Shown piece by piece: positions 53,513 through 64,000 of a stretch of 64,000 nucleotides of DNA. The notes beneath the pieces are model-generated. The model saw nothing but the letters and a program-made list of their open reading frames with translations, was not told the DNA's origin and did no database searches. Both the position numbers and the translations under genes were made by a program. The DNA comes from Gonocerus acuteangulatus. Lineage: Eukaryota > Arthropoda > Insecta > Hemiptera > Coreidae. Each line of letters starts with the position of its first letter. Within the stretch, counting starts at the first letter, position 1. The stretch is from NCBI GenBank assembly GCA_946811695.1, contig OX328123.1, positions 18,868,610-18,932,609 on the forward strand, read 5' to 3'.

Positions 53513-54534
53513 CAGTGTTGGGCAAAATCATAATCATAATTAGGATTAGGATTATAATCACAGGCTTTCAGGATGTTATTATGACTAGATATAATCGTAA
53601 TTACAAGAGTGATTACGATTAAACTTTCTTTTTTTTTTTAAAGAAAAACAAATGTATTGGATCGGCTTGATTGTAAGCCTTACACAAATTTAATAACAAA
53701 ACATAATAACATTAAGTTAAGATAAATGAACATTTTAAACAATGTATGAAACATTAACTATAGGGACTCAATCAGCAAATAAAAATGATTGTGTCTATAG
53801 TATAGGATTTAGAATGTCTTGAGGCTTTAAGGCGTCGATTTACAGTGACTTGTCCTATTCCTAATTGTTGAATCTCTGCTGGAAGAGTAGTCAAATATTT
53901 CATTGTCGTGTCCGTCAGAAAATCTGTGATGTAGGGTACATTCAATTCACGGTGCAGTTGTGCGTTCCTGACGAACCAAGGTGCTGACACTGCAATTCTT
54001 AAGATTTTATTTTGGAACTTTTGGATCTTATTAATCTGCGTCTTTGTGGCTCCCATCCAGACAGGTGCTCCATACGTAATTAGGGGTTGAATTAAAGTCT
54101 TATAGAGCATTATTGTCATATGTGGTTTCAGTGAAGTATGTCTGTTGATCATAGGGTAAAGCTGTCCAAGTCTTTGGTAAACTTGTGTCAGTTTAGTTTA
54201 CGATTACACTTTTAATCACACATTTGATTATAATTACACTTGTAATCACAATTTTTTTTCTGTGGTTACACTCATAATCAAAACATTTTTCTGTAATTAC
54301 AACTGTTATCATAGCTGTTTCTGTGATTGTGCCTCTGCTTAAAACTATTTTTTCTGTGATTACAGCTGTAATCACAATTATTTCTGTGATTAAAACTTAG
54401 TCCTAATTACAGAAAAATGCTGTGATTACGAGTGTAAGTACAAGAGTGACTGTAATCTCTCTTGCAACTACAATTATAATCACGAAAGCCTGTGATTATA
54501 ATCGTAGTTGCAATTACAATTATGCACAACACTG
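53513..54534. mobile_element. hAT-type element carrying a LINE insertion
   Basis: Ends CAGTGTTGGGCAAAATCATA and ATTATGCACAACACTG are inverted. An exact 8-bp target duplication TCTAAAAG flanks it (53505-53512, 54535-54542). The interior beyond the LINE consists of many variants of GTGATTAC/TAATCACA in both orientations. No transposase. Located 170 bp downstream of gene 2. Confidence 0.92.
53632..54190 (-). mobile_element. Jockey-like LINE 3' end inside the hAT element
   Basis: Minus strand, poly(A) seen as T run at 53628-53638. ORF2 C-terminal frame 53772-54152 (126 residues) includes LIQPLITYGAPVWMGATKTQ, INKIQKFQNKILRIAVSAPW and LHRELNVPYI, the block following RT in jockey-like LINEs. Frame intact over this stretch but 5'-truncated. 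The best preserved of the three jockey-like pieces. Confidence 0.88.
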
Positions 54535-54734
54535 TCTAAAAGCAATACATTTTTTCAAAGTTACTAGGTGCAGAGAGAATATTTTGAAAAGGTATATGAG
54601 AATGTCTATATGTGTAAGGTATTTTGAATTACATATGAATATATAGAAGGCTAATGAAAGAAATTCTTATTTTGCAAAGCTTCGGGCTAAACGGAAAATG
54701 ACCTGACACTTTCTAATATTCTGCTATTTATTTT

Positions 54735-54905
54735 ATTTTTATTTTAATATTCCGTTATTAGTAAGGGGGATTTTTTGGGGCCGAGTATCTTCAGGTTATG
54801 ACCCTTTTCTAATGAGGCTATGGGTGATGCCTTTCCTTCTTTAGAAACATAAGCCTCTACCCCAAGTGGGAATCAAACCCACGGCCCTAGCCACAGAGTG
54901 TCCAT
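54735..54905 (-). mobile_element. tRNA-Leu-derived SINE, diverged
   Basis: Minus-strand body (GACCCTTTTCTAATGAGGC), B box complement (GGGAATCAAACCCACGGCC) and a decayed tail. The extreme head is missing. Confidence 0.8.
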
Positions 54906-55161
54906 TAAGGGTATTGTAATATGAGATTAGGCTATTTAGAAAATGTACAATTGGCTATTGTTAATCAGAAAGGATCCAAATGCTATTTCTTTGAAAAAAA
55001 ATTAAGAGTTTTTTTTTTCTATTTAGTTATAAATTTAAATAGAAAAATTAATTCGAATTTTATTCTATGTAGAAACATAGTTTGTAAATATTATATAGTT
55101 TGAGAACAAAAGTTTAAAAAATAATTAAATTAAATTTTCAGAACATTGATACTGTCCCTTG

Positions 55162-55620
55162 CAGGGCCGCCACATCTCAGAGCCGGGCCCGGGACCAGAT
55201 CACGGGCCCCCTCTTCTCAGAGCAGGGCCCCCACTTCTCAGAGCAGGGCCCCCACTTCTCAGAGCCAGACTGAAAATTCTAGTACTTTGCTATAGGACTT
55301 TTGATATTTTAAAATTATTTTCATCTTGAATTTTGAGCGAAATAAGAATAAAAGTCGACAATCGGTGCAGCAAAGGTCACTTTCGGTCCTTGTAGTTTTA
55401 TTACGACTCCTAATGAAATATAATATTCTGGGACTGCACTTGTTTTGTCGTTTATTTCCTTAAAAAAAGATATAGATCCCATTCCAATAAATATAGGATA
55501 CACCCGTCTATATTTCTAAACCCCATTCTTTTTACAAGCTCATAACCTATACATTTTTTCCAATTAGCTGGGCCGGGACAACTGTACCCGGCTGCCCCCC
55601 CCCCCCATGTGGCGGCCCTG
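55162..55620. mobile_element. hAT-type MITE with GC-rich ends, 459 bp
   Basis: Tips CAGGGCCGCCACAT and ATGTGGCGGCCCTG are exact inverted repeats. An exact 8-bp target duplication GTCCCTTG flanks it (55154-55161, 55621-55628). A CACTTCTCAGAGCAGGGCCC segment is repeated near the left end. Interior non-coding. Same family as 58035-58469. Confidence 0.94.
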
Positions 55621-55628
55621 GTCCCTTG

Positions 55629-57105
55629 ATCCCTTTCTGATTACCATGATCCCATTGTTTCACCCTGAGATCATCATTGAGTCTTATCAATATGGCTTGG
55701 GTCTTGTCAATATGGCTTATCCCAATATGGCAAGTGTTAGTATAGTTTTTTTACTAGCTTACTTTTTAAAAAGGCTTTCAATAAACAAAACGCTAAGTGA
55801 AACACTACAAACTAATTATTACTAGTTTAGGATCAGGGAAGAATTTGTGAGGTCAGACAAGGGATATAGTGTTTAATATTTATCAATACTTAGCCAAAAC
55901 TAAGACAGAAAACAATTTAAACTAGAGTCAAAACTTTCCAGTGATCCTCTAAGCAAATATAGGCCACGCCCCTATTCCCTTCGTACTGCACCATCTATCT
56001 GTACAGGTTATAGACTAAAAATTCATAGGCTATTGACAATAAGTCTTAAAATTATTGCTCTCGAATTTCTAGATAATTGTTTTGTTAGCATGGGAGCACA
56101 CAGTCCAATTAGCCTATGAAATATATTACAATCGATCAAACTATGTTTTACTTCTACGATAAAGAACTTTATCAATATGTAATTTAGAAATTACTTTAAA
56201 TAACATATGTAAGGAGTATATTGTCTTTAGGAAACCATTCATTCAGGAAAATTATCATATTTTAGGAGTGTTAAATTTTCTAATTGAAAAGAGTATTTTC
56301 AATTTTCAATTATCTATCAACATATTGATTTATAAATTTTCTTTAGAACTTAAAAAAATAATTTAAATAAGTCATCTAGGCTCAAACAGTTTGTCATGCT
56401 TGAATTTATGTTATAAGGTTGTTTGTATATAAAAAGGTATAAACATGTAACTATGTTTTATTTTATACCATTACTAAAATGTATGTAATTAAAATACATA
56501 GTATATAATATATATATACTTCTAGTGGATAGAATTTAATGGGATTGTATCAAACAATGTAGAACTTATTCTTGTATTTTTGAAAATAATAAGATATAAA
56601 TAATAAGTGTTTTTAACCCTTTCACCCTCAGGTACTCTTAAAAAGTATTAGTTATTTTTTTAAATCTCCACGATGAACATGATAGGCCGAGTCAGGACGC
56701 CAAAGTGGCATCAGTTAGAAATCTAGTACTCTAAAATCATGAAGATAATTTTAAAATAACCAATATTTGTATCTAGAGGTATAAAAATAGTTCATACCCA
56801 ATTTCACGCCCGTCACACAGGAACTGAATAACTAAGAAAATTTCGTAGCTAGTTGGATAATGTAACCCATATTCCTGAAGAATTTGCTTAACTCCACTGA
56901 CCAGCCAAAAAGATATGAAACATCCCTCCCCCCAGACCATTCCTATTTGCAACTAATCCCTTTGCGGAAATTATATTTAATTTACAATGTAATTTAATTA
57001 CAAAATGGTGTGTGTATCAAATTTATTCACAAGGCCTGGTGGTAAGTTTTTTAATTGTTGCTGTTTAGGAGGCCATATGTATCAATTTGGGCCCCTACAA
57101 TGTGT
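55629..57105. other. Unassigned intergenic DNA
   Basis: No supportable gene or repeat boundary. Confidence 0.35.
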
Positions 57106-57298
57106 ATCGATTTGATACACTTGGCATCGCAAAGAACTCACACTGAGTATCAATTTGAGACAAATGGCATCTCAGAGAAACCACGCTGTGTGTCAATTTG
57201 ATACACATGGCATCTTAAAGAAACCACACTGTGAATCAATTTGAAACACATGGCATCTCAGAGAAACCACACTATGTATCAAAGTGATACACATGGTG
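57106..57298. repeat. 43-bp tandem repeat, 4-5 units
   Basis: Units start near 57106, 57149, 57192, 57235 and 57278. Each has ATCAATTTGATACACATGGC followed by ATCTCAGAGAAACCACACTG. TATCAATTTGATA is a palindrome. Confidence 0.92.
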
Positions 57299-57644
57299 TT
57301 AAAATAATCTTTATACATACAAAATAAACATGAATACTTTTGCTCTTTTATATTAGCTGTGCATGGTATTTACCGAGTAATCTCCCATTCCTAATGGGGC
57401 GATTTAGCTTATTTAGGCAGTGTATGCCGAGTTCTGTTGTAATATAACAAATTTTGACCGTTATGGGCATATTAGGAATTTGTGTCCAGAATAAGCCCTG
57501 CACCCTTCAGATAGATCGATATTGCTGGTAACGAACTCAGCCAATTTGTATGTTATGGGAGCACTATATACCAAGTTTTGCAGCAAATTAAACAAAAATG
57601 TTCCCTACTATTATACATATATGTATTACATATATATACATATA
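57299..57644. other. Unassigned spacer
   Basis: No gene; short TA/CATA-rich stretch at 57612-57646. Confidence 0.35.
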
Positions 57645-58034
57645 CATGCCCCAAAATAAATGGCAAAACTTCGGGTGTCGATGCAGGATGAAAAAAGAAA
57701 GAAAAAAAGTCCTTTGGCATTTTTCTCGTTTTTGCTTTGTTTCCTAGAAAAACGCAAACAACTAAAACACAATTGTATATAAAAATCATTAAAAGTATAT
57801 GTTTTATCTTCTACCCCCTCCACTCATCCTCCCAGCCCCACTACAACCTCCTTTAATCCCCCACCCCAAAAATATAGGCGTGTGTATACCTCTGATTTTG
57901 TGCGGAATAATGAAATAATACATCTACATTTTCTGACCCCTCAACTTAACGTAAAGTCTCTCCACGCATTTCTCTACAGTAAACTGTCGTTGTTTTTAGA
58001 GGAAGCCGGTTCCAAATCGACGGTTGTCCAGCCC

Positions 58035-58469
58035 CAGGGCTGCCACATCTCAGAGCCGGGCCCAGTACCAGATCACGGGCCCCCACTTCTCAGAGCCGGA
58101 CTGAAAATTCTAGTACATTGCTATAGGACTTTGGACATTTTAAAATTATTTTCATCTTGCGTTTTGAGCGAAATGAGAATAAAAGCCGACACTCGGCGCA
58201 GCAAAGGTCACTTTCGGTACTTGTAGTTTATTACGACTCCTAATGAAATATACTATTCTGGGACTGCACTTGTTTTGTCGTTTATGTACATTAAAAAAAT
58301 ATATCCAATTCAAATAAATATAGGCTACGCCCGTCTATATTTCTAAACCCCATTCTTTTTACAAGCTCATAACCTATACATTTTTTCCAATTAATGAAGC
58401 CCCCATCGCGCCCGGGCCCGGGACAACAGTACCCGGCAGTCCCCCCCCCCCCCCTATGTGGCGGCCCTG
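58035..58469. mobile_element. hAT-type MITE inserted in the mariner transposase
   Basis: Tips CAGGGCTGCCACAT and ATGTGGCGGCCCTG. Flanking octamers TCCAGCCC (58027-58034) and TCCAGGCC (58470-58477) match at 7 of 8. Closely related to 55162-55620 throughout. Confidence 0.92.
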
Positions 58470-58770
58470 TCCAGGCCACTACAGGAGGACCGTCCGAAAT
58501 TGGTTGGACACTAACTATCCATGGTGTTGGATAGGAGGTGGTGGTCCGGGACCTTGGTCGGCTCGATCTTCAGACCTCACGCTCTTGGATTTCTTCACAA
58601 GGGGACACATTAAAGATTTGGTCTATAGGGAGCTCATTGGCTCAAGGGGACACATTAAAGATTTGGTCTACAGGGAGCCCATTGGCTCAAGGGGACACAT
58701 TAAAGATTTGGTCTACAGGGAGCACATTGGCTCAAGGGAACACCTCATCCATAGCATCAGATGGGCCTGA
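58470..58770 (+). pseudogene. Tc1/mariner-like transposase C-terminal remnant
   Basis: YRRTVRNWLDTNYPWCWIG, then ARSSDLTLLDFFTRGHIKDL and VYRE...GSREHLIHSI correspond to the block around the third catalytic Asp (usual form PRSPDLTPLDFFLWG..K..VY). The N-terminal and first catalytic parts are missing upstream because of the MITE and decay. A 45-bp segment is triplicated in frame. Confidence 0.82.
58601..58738 (+). repeat. 45-bp in-frame tandem repeat in transposase remnant
   Basis: Three units starting at 58601, 58646 and 58691, each GGGGACACATTAAAGATTTG then GTCTACAGGGAGCCCATTGG and CTCAA, encoding RGHIKDLVYREPIGS. Units differ by only a few bases, so the duplication is younger than the element. 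Confidence 0.95.
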
Positions 58771-58994
58771 GAACAGATTACAGCTGAACAATGCACTGAG
58801 GGTGAGTGGAGGGGGTAGAAGATAAATCGTTTACTTTTAATGATTGATGAAAGAACACCTATTCACAATTGTGTTTTAGTTTTTCGCGGAAAAGAAGCGA
58901 AAACGAGAAGAATGCCAAAGGACTTTTTTCTTTGTTTTTTTTATCCTGCATCGATTCCCAAAGTTTTGCCGTTTATTTTGGGGACACCCTGTAT

Positions 58995-58997
58995 ACA

Positions 58998-59040
<43 letters not shown>
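58995..59040. repeat. (TA)n microsatellite
   Basis: TA run between the mariner element and the family C copy. Confidence 0.97.
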
Positions 59041-59042
<2 letters not shown>

Positions 59043-59150
59043 TTTAACAGGAGTCATTATTGGTATCTATTTGGTGGAATCGATGAACATTTAAAAAAAA
59101 TAATCCATTTCATAGTTACATTCTTTTGGAATGTCCTAAAACATTCAAGG
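59039..59150 (+). repeat. Family C repeat, second copy
   Basis: Matches 46150-46272 in inverse orientation, again directly beside a TA run. Confidence 0.6.
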
Positions 59151-59619
59151 AAATTGATGATTTGCCACAGAAAACAAAGAAACTATCCAATCCTTAGACA
59201 GATAAATGAGGGGTGGATCTAAAGGTACAAAATAAAGAACCTAAAGGATATTCAATCTTACCGTAATTAAAATAAATTAGGCGCTATTTACTTCAGACAC
59301 TGAAACTAAACTTAGATTGTATAAAAACGGATATGTAAAAAATTATTTGAATTGATAAAATACCCCTAAATAAATATTTTTCAAATAATTTTAATTTATT
59401 TTTTATTTCATTATTTAGCAACAGTATCATGAATCCACTCATTCCTCCAATGCTTTTTCAAATTACCTTTTCAATGTGGTTTGATGGAATCAATATTAAA
59501 TCTCATCGTTATTTTCAAATGTCTGTACTCAATTAGAATAATTTTAGTCTACTCTAATCTCAATTCCATCCATAATTGCAAAAATTAAATTTATTTTATT
59601 CATTTAAAGACCTCAGGCA
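59151..59619. other. Unassigned spacer
   Basis: Nothing supportable. Confidence 0.35.
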
Positions 59620-59819
59620 AGCTTTTCTTATGGGCAAAATACCTCCACCCCAATGTGCTACCTGTCGGAAATCACTGACTGTTATCAATGAATTAAACAC
59701 ATTATCGAAGAATGTCGTAAGTACATAATGGTGTTTCGACGGCTTGGAATATCCAGGAAGATGACGGAGGCTCTTCCTCAAATCAAGCCACAGTTGGTAA
59801 AATACTTTTCTTTTTTTGT

Positions 59820-59820
<1 letters not shown>
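59620..59820 (+). pseudogene. LINE ORF2 C-terminal fragment with zinc-knuckle-like motif
   Basis: Frames containing CATCRKSLTV and, shifted by one, HIIEECRKYIMVFRRLGIS plus RKMTEALPQI fit the C-x-x-C...H...C end domain of many LINE ORF2 proteins, split by a frameshift. Short and inactive. Confidence 0.6.
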
Positions 59821-59883
<63 letters not shown>

Positions 59884-59886
59884 TAT
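59821..59886. repeat. (TA)n microsatellite
   Basis: Pure TA run. Frames through it are artefacts. Confidence 0.97.
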
Positions 59887-61588
59887 CTTTATTTGTCAAT
59901 TATACAATACATAAAGTATTTTTTATAATTCTTTTGTTCATGAATTAAAGTCATGATTTATAGAAAATACTTAAATTGTTTAAAATAACCACTACATTGT
60001 TTAAGTAATAATAATACTGTTGTTTCCAGTGTGTAGTTTTTATTTATTTAATTTAAATTTTTGTTAAAAATGTGTGTAAATAATTTGTAGTTATTAGATT
60101 TCAATAATTTTTTAATTTGTTAACCCATTATTTCCTGTGATAATTTTCTTACCTTATAGATTTATTTATTGTTAACTTTAGATGTTAAAAAAAAAATTAA
60201 AAAGAAAAGGAAAGAAAAAAAATAAAAGGAAAGATGAAACAAAATTTATTAAAAAAATAACATGGAATAAAAAATAAATAAAATAAAAATAAAAAAATGC
60301 ATACCCCAATCTGGGAACAAAGGATGTCTTTTTTGACCTCGAGGTTTTGTTACCCTAAATATTTCAAACAAACAAACCTTCACTGGCACAGTATTTTTCA
60401 GAATTCCGATGTTGTGTGAGATGGTGGTCTGAAGTAAGAGCGAGAATTGGCCTCAGCAAACTAAGAATTTTCTCATAGTCCAGAGTTGAGCGCAATTCAT
60501 GAAAGTTTGCACAAACTAAGAGTTGTCTCATAGTTGGCAGTTTGGTTAAAGATTAATAATTAAATGTCTATTGAACAATCAGCTTATAATTTGTATAATC
60601 GTATACTATTTAAATATCAACTTTGATTTAAAATCTAATAGCTTAATAAAATGGAAGTGATGAAAAGTATCAATTACTAATAAACAAAAAAAAAAAAAAA
60701 ATAAATTTAAAATAATAACCTTTTGAACCCATTAGCATCGGAGTTTCTTTTCTTCAAAAATTCTTAATACAAATAAATCAATTTTACGAACTTAGTATAT
60801 AATGTAATTTTTCTACCGTCACTTAGATATTGGCATTACCATTTGGTAATGCACGGCGCAAATGGGCTAATGAAAAAATGCATTAAATTAATTAATTCAA
60901 ATTGGGCACAATGCAGTTAAAGATATTGATTGATTTGTATAAATAAGATCATGAAAATATTAATAAGAAGGAATGACAAAATAAACTGTTAAGAATTTGT
61001 ATTATCCTTGTACATTAGTAGCAAAAAGCTAAATCTGATATTACAAGTAGAAAAAATAGAAATTAAATTATAAGAATTTCTGCCAAGATTCCAGATGAGA
61101 ATGAGCTGATGATACTAATAAAAGCCAAGAAATTGGTAGCAAAAGTGAGGGCTATATTATATTCTCCCATTTCTCATGTCAAATCTAATTCCTGCTGTCC
61201 CTCTATCCCTCTCTCTCTAATCTCACTTCCACACCCACCTCCATCCTTCATGCAGCCTTCAATTCATTTCATAGTATTAGTTTGCTTTGATCTCATGCTG
61301 CTTATGGTCTTAATTAGAGCTTAGCTTTAAAAATCAAATAACATGGACAATAGTTTTTAATAAACTTTTACTTTACAAGATAAATTTGAAGATCCAAACA
61401 ACTGAAATAAGTATACGCCATTGTTCAATTTATTTCAGATACTTGCGCCACGTGAATTAAAAATCAAAGAATTTTAACATATACCATTGGAAGGGTCCTG
61501 TTGGACAACCATATAATAGGAAAATCACAAGCTTATTAAGCTTTCATTGCCGTCTTTTTCTTGGTTCGATTTTTTTTTTTTTTTTTAG
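59887..61588. other. Unassigned AT-rich DNA
   Basis: No supportable gene. GAACCCATTAGCATCGG (60726) and GCGCAAATGGGCTAATG (60860) could be ends of a small element, but they do not pair well. A-rich runs at 60187-60300 and 60687-60702. Confidence 0.35.
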
Positions 61589-61726
61589 GAACTAGCCTTC
61601 ATAGAATACAGGAATAGGCCATCCCCACTATTCCACACTTCCCACACCTTATCGTATATCACTTTTACTTGTGTGTCTGCTAAAAGAGGTGTGAATCCTG
61701 GAGTTCGGGGAAAACTAGAGGACTTT
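61589..61726 (+). CDS. Candidate exon of an unidentified gene
   Basis: A 16-base T tract and TTAG acceptor precede a 138-base segment open in one frame only, ending with donor TTT|GTAAGC. It is exactly 46 codons, phase 0 to 0: ELAFIEYRNRPSPLFHTSHT, LSYITFTCVSAKRG, then VNPGVRGKLEDF. I recognise no family, and it may belong to a gene continuing outside the window. An open AT-rich segment of this length with both splice sites could occur by chance. Confidence 0.35.
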
Positions 61727-62376
61727 GTAAGCATTAACTTTTTTTAAGTTCTAGCTAATAAATAAAAATACTTAAGTCATATTATTTTTATAAATAAAAT
61801 ATATTATAATAAAATGTTTCATTTTTAACACTAATATTTTTAAATCTTATCTTTACTAAATATATGATCTTTCTCGAAACATATAAATTTAGAGATTAAC
61901 TGTTTGGTTTCGGTTAGCGGAGGATTAAACAAATTTCACATTAGATTTCCATTTTAATTGAATGTATTCAATATCATAAGAAATTAAATGTAATAAACAA
62001 ATCTTGTCTGAACAAGGCGTGTGCTCTCCACTATATAGAATAACGTCCGACTCTCAGGAACTGTGTCATCTTAGCGCAGTTTCGTTCTTATCCCTAGTCT
62101 CATTTGGAAAGATTAAAATAGAAACAGTTATTATTTTGGTTTGACCTTTCTTGAAATGATTTTATGGCCACAGATAAATGAAAAAGGGCCCCATACACTT
62201 ACCTCGCAGGGACAGCCAGCCCCCACCATCCACTTCTAGAGATACTTATTTCACAGTTCAATCCATTGAAAAATATCAAAACGTTTCACATTTTCTCGTG
62301 TTCTTCTGCTATAATACTAATTCTACAAATAAATGCAATTTAAAACAAAAAACAATCAATTAAAAGTGAGCTAAAC
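61727..62376. other. Unassigned spacer
   Basis: No supportable gene. Confidence 0.35.
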
Positions 62377-62616
62377 AACTACAAAAACTCGTTTAAAAGA
62401 ACAATACAAACACATTTGAAGTTTTATTTCTCCGGTTGACATCACCTAATCCAAAATTGCTTCAGAATCTTTTTTGTAAAAAAATTAGTAAGCTTTCGAA
62501 TGATTACCTTCTACTTAACACGATTTCCCAACCGTTTTCAAAATATTAATATACTCAGTTAAATATTTATTGTACATAGTTCCCTAAACTTTTCATGTCT
62601 ATTAATAAAATATATA

Positions 62617-62672
62617 GATAACCCGTCCTAAAATTCTTAGTTAATAATAAAGGACATTAAAATTTAAATAAA
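62617..62672 (+). mobile_element. 5'-truncated tRNA-Leu SINE tail with target duplication
   Basis: TAGATAACCCGTCCTAAAAT to ATTTAAATAAAT, flanked by ATTAATAAAATATA on both sides (about 62603-62616 and 62673-62686). Only about 55 bases of the SINE were copied. Confidence 0.85.
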
Positions 62673-63054
62673 TATTAATAAAATATATTATTCTAATCCT
62701 TCCTTAACTCCAAACGTAACCAAAATTTAAACAGCTTTGAATATATGAATTTCAAAGATGTAGAAAATATTTTAATTGAATCACATGATTCTGAGTACCC
62801 ACCAACAAAAAAAAAATGAGTTAAAAAAAAACATTTGTTCCACTTTTCTCAAGAACGGTTACAGATATCGCCTTAAAAATGGGTTTATTCATTTTCATGA
62901 ATTAAGAAACTTATAAAACGAGTACCTGCAAACATATGAACTCAAAAACATAAGCATTACAATTTTTTTCGCGTGAATTTCCCTCCTAACGCCATGTTCC
63001 GTTGGACAGATTCTGCTGGACCATTTTTCATGGACCTACAGCGTGAACAGACAA

Positions 63055-63055
<1 letters not shown>

Positions 63056-63129
<74 letters not shown>

Positions 63130-63130
63130 A
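63056..63130. repeat. (TA)n/(CA)n microsatellite inside family A
   Basis: TA run ending in ACACACACA. Confidence 0.97.
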
Positions 63131-63359
63131 ATATGAACCACCGTTATTGTCATTCTCTAGGGGTTCTGAAATGTAAAGTTTTCTAGTTGGCACTTCCGGA
63201 TTGCATCATGAGGTCAACCTTATAAGCGGGGTTCCTCCCTATCGAGGAAGTTAATTTATTAAGATAATTACATTTTCTAAATGTTATAGAATATCTGGGA
63301 AATAAAATCTATTGCTTAGGGCAGTTACATTCAGCAATTTCTAATATTTGTAAGTCATA

Positions 63360-63465
63360 TTCAATAACATGCTAATGCATAGTTCAATAACGTGCTAAAG
63401 CATAATTCAATAACGTGCTAAAGCATAGTTCAATAACGTGCTAAAGCATAGTTCAATAACGTATA
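63360..63465 (+). repeat. 23-bp tandem repeat, about 4.5 units
   Basis: Units TTCAATAACGTGCTAAAGCA plus TAG start at 63360, 63383, 63406, 63429 and 63452. Confidence 0.95.
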
Positions 63466-63486
63466 TAGATTGTTATTATTACGTTA

Positions 63487-63528
63487 TTTGAATTTTAAAA
63501 TCCACTTATACATAACGATTTTTGGGAC
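63487..63528 (-). repeat. tRNA-Leu SINE tail fragment
   Basis: TTTGAATTTTAAAATCCACT and ATTTTTGGGACGAAT match the minus-strand tail, 5'-truncated. Confidence 0.65.
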
Positions 63529-64000
63529 GAATAGTTTGTTATTACTTGATATTTAAATTAAACTAGTTTTATTTAGCACTTTCATTTGCTTTCTTACTGT
63601 TTTTAATGTACAAAAACAAGAAAAAAGGTTTTACACTTCCTTTTAGGGAGTCACCTTACATTATTAAAATTTGAATGTGTATTGTTTATTTGATAGATTT
63701 TTGTTTTTTGTCAATGGGATAGTTAAAACCATATTTTATAAAAGAAAATAATATACTTATAAAACCATTGAATAAATCTAAGTAAGTAGCAAAATGAAAA
63801 TTATAATAAAACATTTCAATCCTTGGATATTCTCAACATAAAAACAATGATTCTATAAATACACAGAAAAACAATTCTATAGAAATAATTTCAAGAAATT
63901 AAACTTGTGATATAAAACTCTAATATTAGTGAAAGAAAAGAGAAGAGAATGAGTAAACACGTTTCTCATAATCATTACAGCTGTCTTCCTTTGAGAATGA
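63529..64000. other. Unassigned AT-rich DNA
   Basis: Nothing supportable seen to the window end. Confidence 0.35.

Larger units (their letters stand above)
57645..58991 (+). mobile_element. Mariner-like element with about 190-bp TIRs
   Basis: Right end CCGTTTATTTTGGGGACACC then CTG and TA. The left arm carries the inverse (CCCCAAAATAAATGGCAAAA) but its tip has decayed into TA-rich DNA. Arms 57645-57840 and 58806-58991 match through TCGATGCAGGATGAAAAAA and TCTTCTACCCCCTCCACTC. It encloses a transposase remnant disrupted by a hAT MITE. The ORFs inside the arms are mirror images, not genes. Confidence 0.85.
62377..63241 (-). repeat. Family A repeat, nearly complete minus-strand copy
   Basis: From head (GGTTCCTCCCTATCGAGGAA at 63223-63247, hairpin partly decayed) through CACTTCCGGATTGCATCATG, the TA run, the core and the tail to TCTCCGGTTGACATCACCTA near 62440. 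A SINE tail is inserted at 62617. Confidence 0.85.

Noticed and set aside
60715..60870. piggyBac-type MITE between ACCCATTAGC and GGGCTAATG
   Set aside because: The ends do not pair beyond a few bases and no TTAA flanks are present.
63360..63465. CRISPR-like array
   Set aside because: Units are contiguous 23-bp repeats with no spacers, in animal DNA.

Overview
This is animal nuclear DNA: strongly AT-rich by eye, sparse in genes, with spliceosomal introns and a very dense load of transposable elements. There are no bacterial operons, ribosome binding sites or CRISPR arrays. The repeats (5S rRNA- and tRNA-derived SINEs, mariner, hAT, PIF/Harbinger and piggyBac-type elements, jockey-like LINEs, a Ty3/gypsy fragment, Penelope-like elements and TA microsatellites) and a host gene of the espin/forked actin-bundling kind suggest an arthropod. 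Species cannot be fixed from the window.

Host genes. Coding exons with good splice sites lie at 28637-28818, 29783-29967 and 31879-32080. They end in a stop and a poly(A) signal and encode the C-terminal part of an actin-binding protein with Pro-Trp-Lys-Arg (PWKR) repeats. A paralogous terminal exon with three such motifs lies at 52987-53343 on the same strand. Two short candidate exons between them (35127-35230, 51531-51630) are in compatible reading phase. A further open candidate exon of unknown gene is at 61589-61726. Introns and intergenic DNA are filled by repeats.

Layout. 1-3200: LINE 3' end, SINE, unassigned DNA. 3210-6814: a PIF/Harbinger-like element carrying other insertions (family A repeat, mariner piece, SINE, hAT MITE). 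7446-9868: a 71-bp satellite of about 34 units. 9869-13850: family A repeats in tandem and inverted arrangement, plus a family B element split by a 1.1-kb hAT element and a LINE. 14201-16495: TIR-bearing tandem array, mariner remnant, family B copy and piggyBac-type MITE. 19330-20770: Ty3/gypsy gag/protease remnant. 21480-26830: solo Penelope piece with a hammerhead motif, fold-back element, and a hAT-like insertion made largely of a 73-bp satellite. 28.6-32.2 kb: first PWKR gene. 34.4-39.2 kb: nested SINEs, mariner remnant, dead LINE. 39328-42911: an apparently intact Penelope-like retroelement whose 933-codon frame joins reverse transcriptase to a GIY-YIG endonuclease, with about 545-bp inverted arms each carrying a hammerhead ribozyme motif. 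43.3-64 kb: piggyBac-type MITE, SINEs, second PWKR gene, hAT and mariner elements, microsatellites.

Most telling features: the young Penelope-like element and its ribozymes; a SINE system in which tRNA-Leu-like, tRNA-Glu/Asp-like and 5S rRNA-like heads share body and tail modules; several insertions whose boundaries are proved by exact target-site duplications or by an interrupted host repeat; and satellites that seem to have grown inside transposons. Names family A to D are labels used only here.
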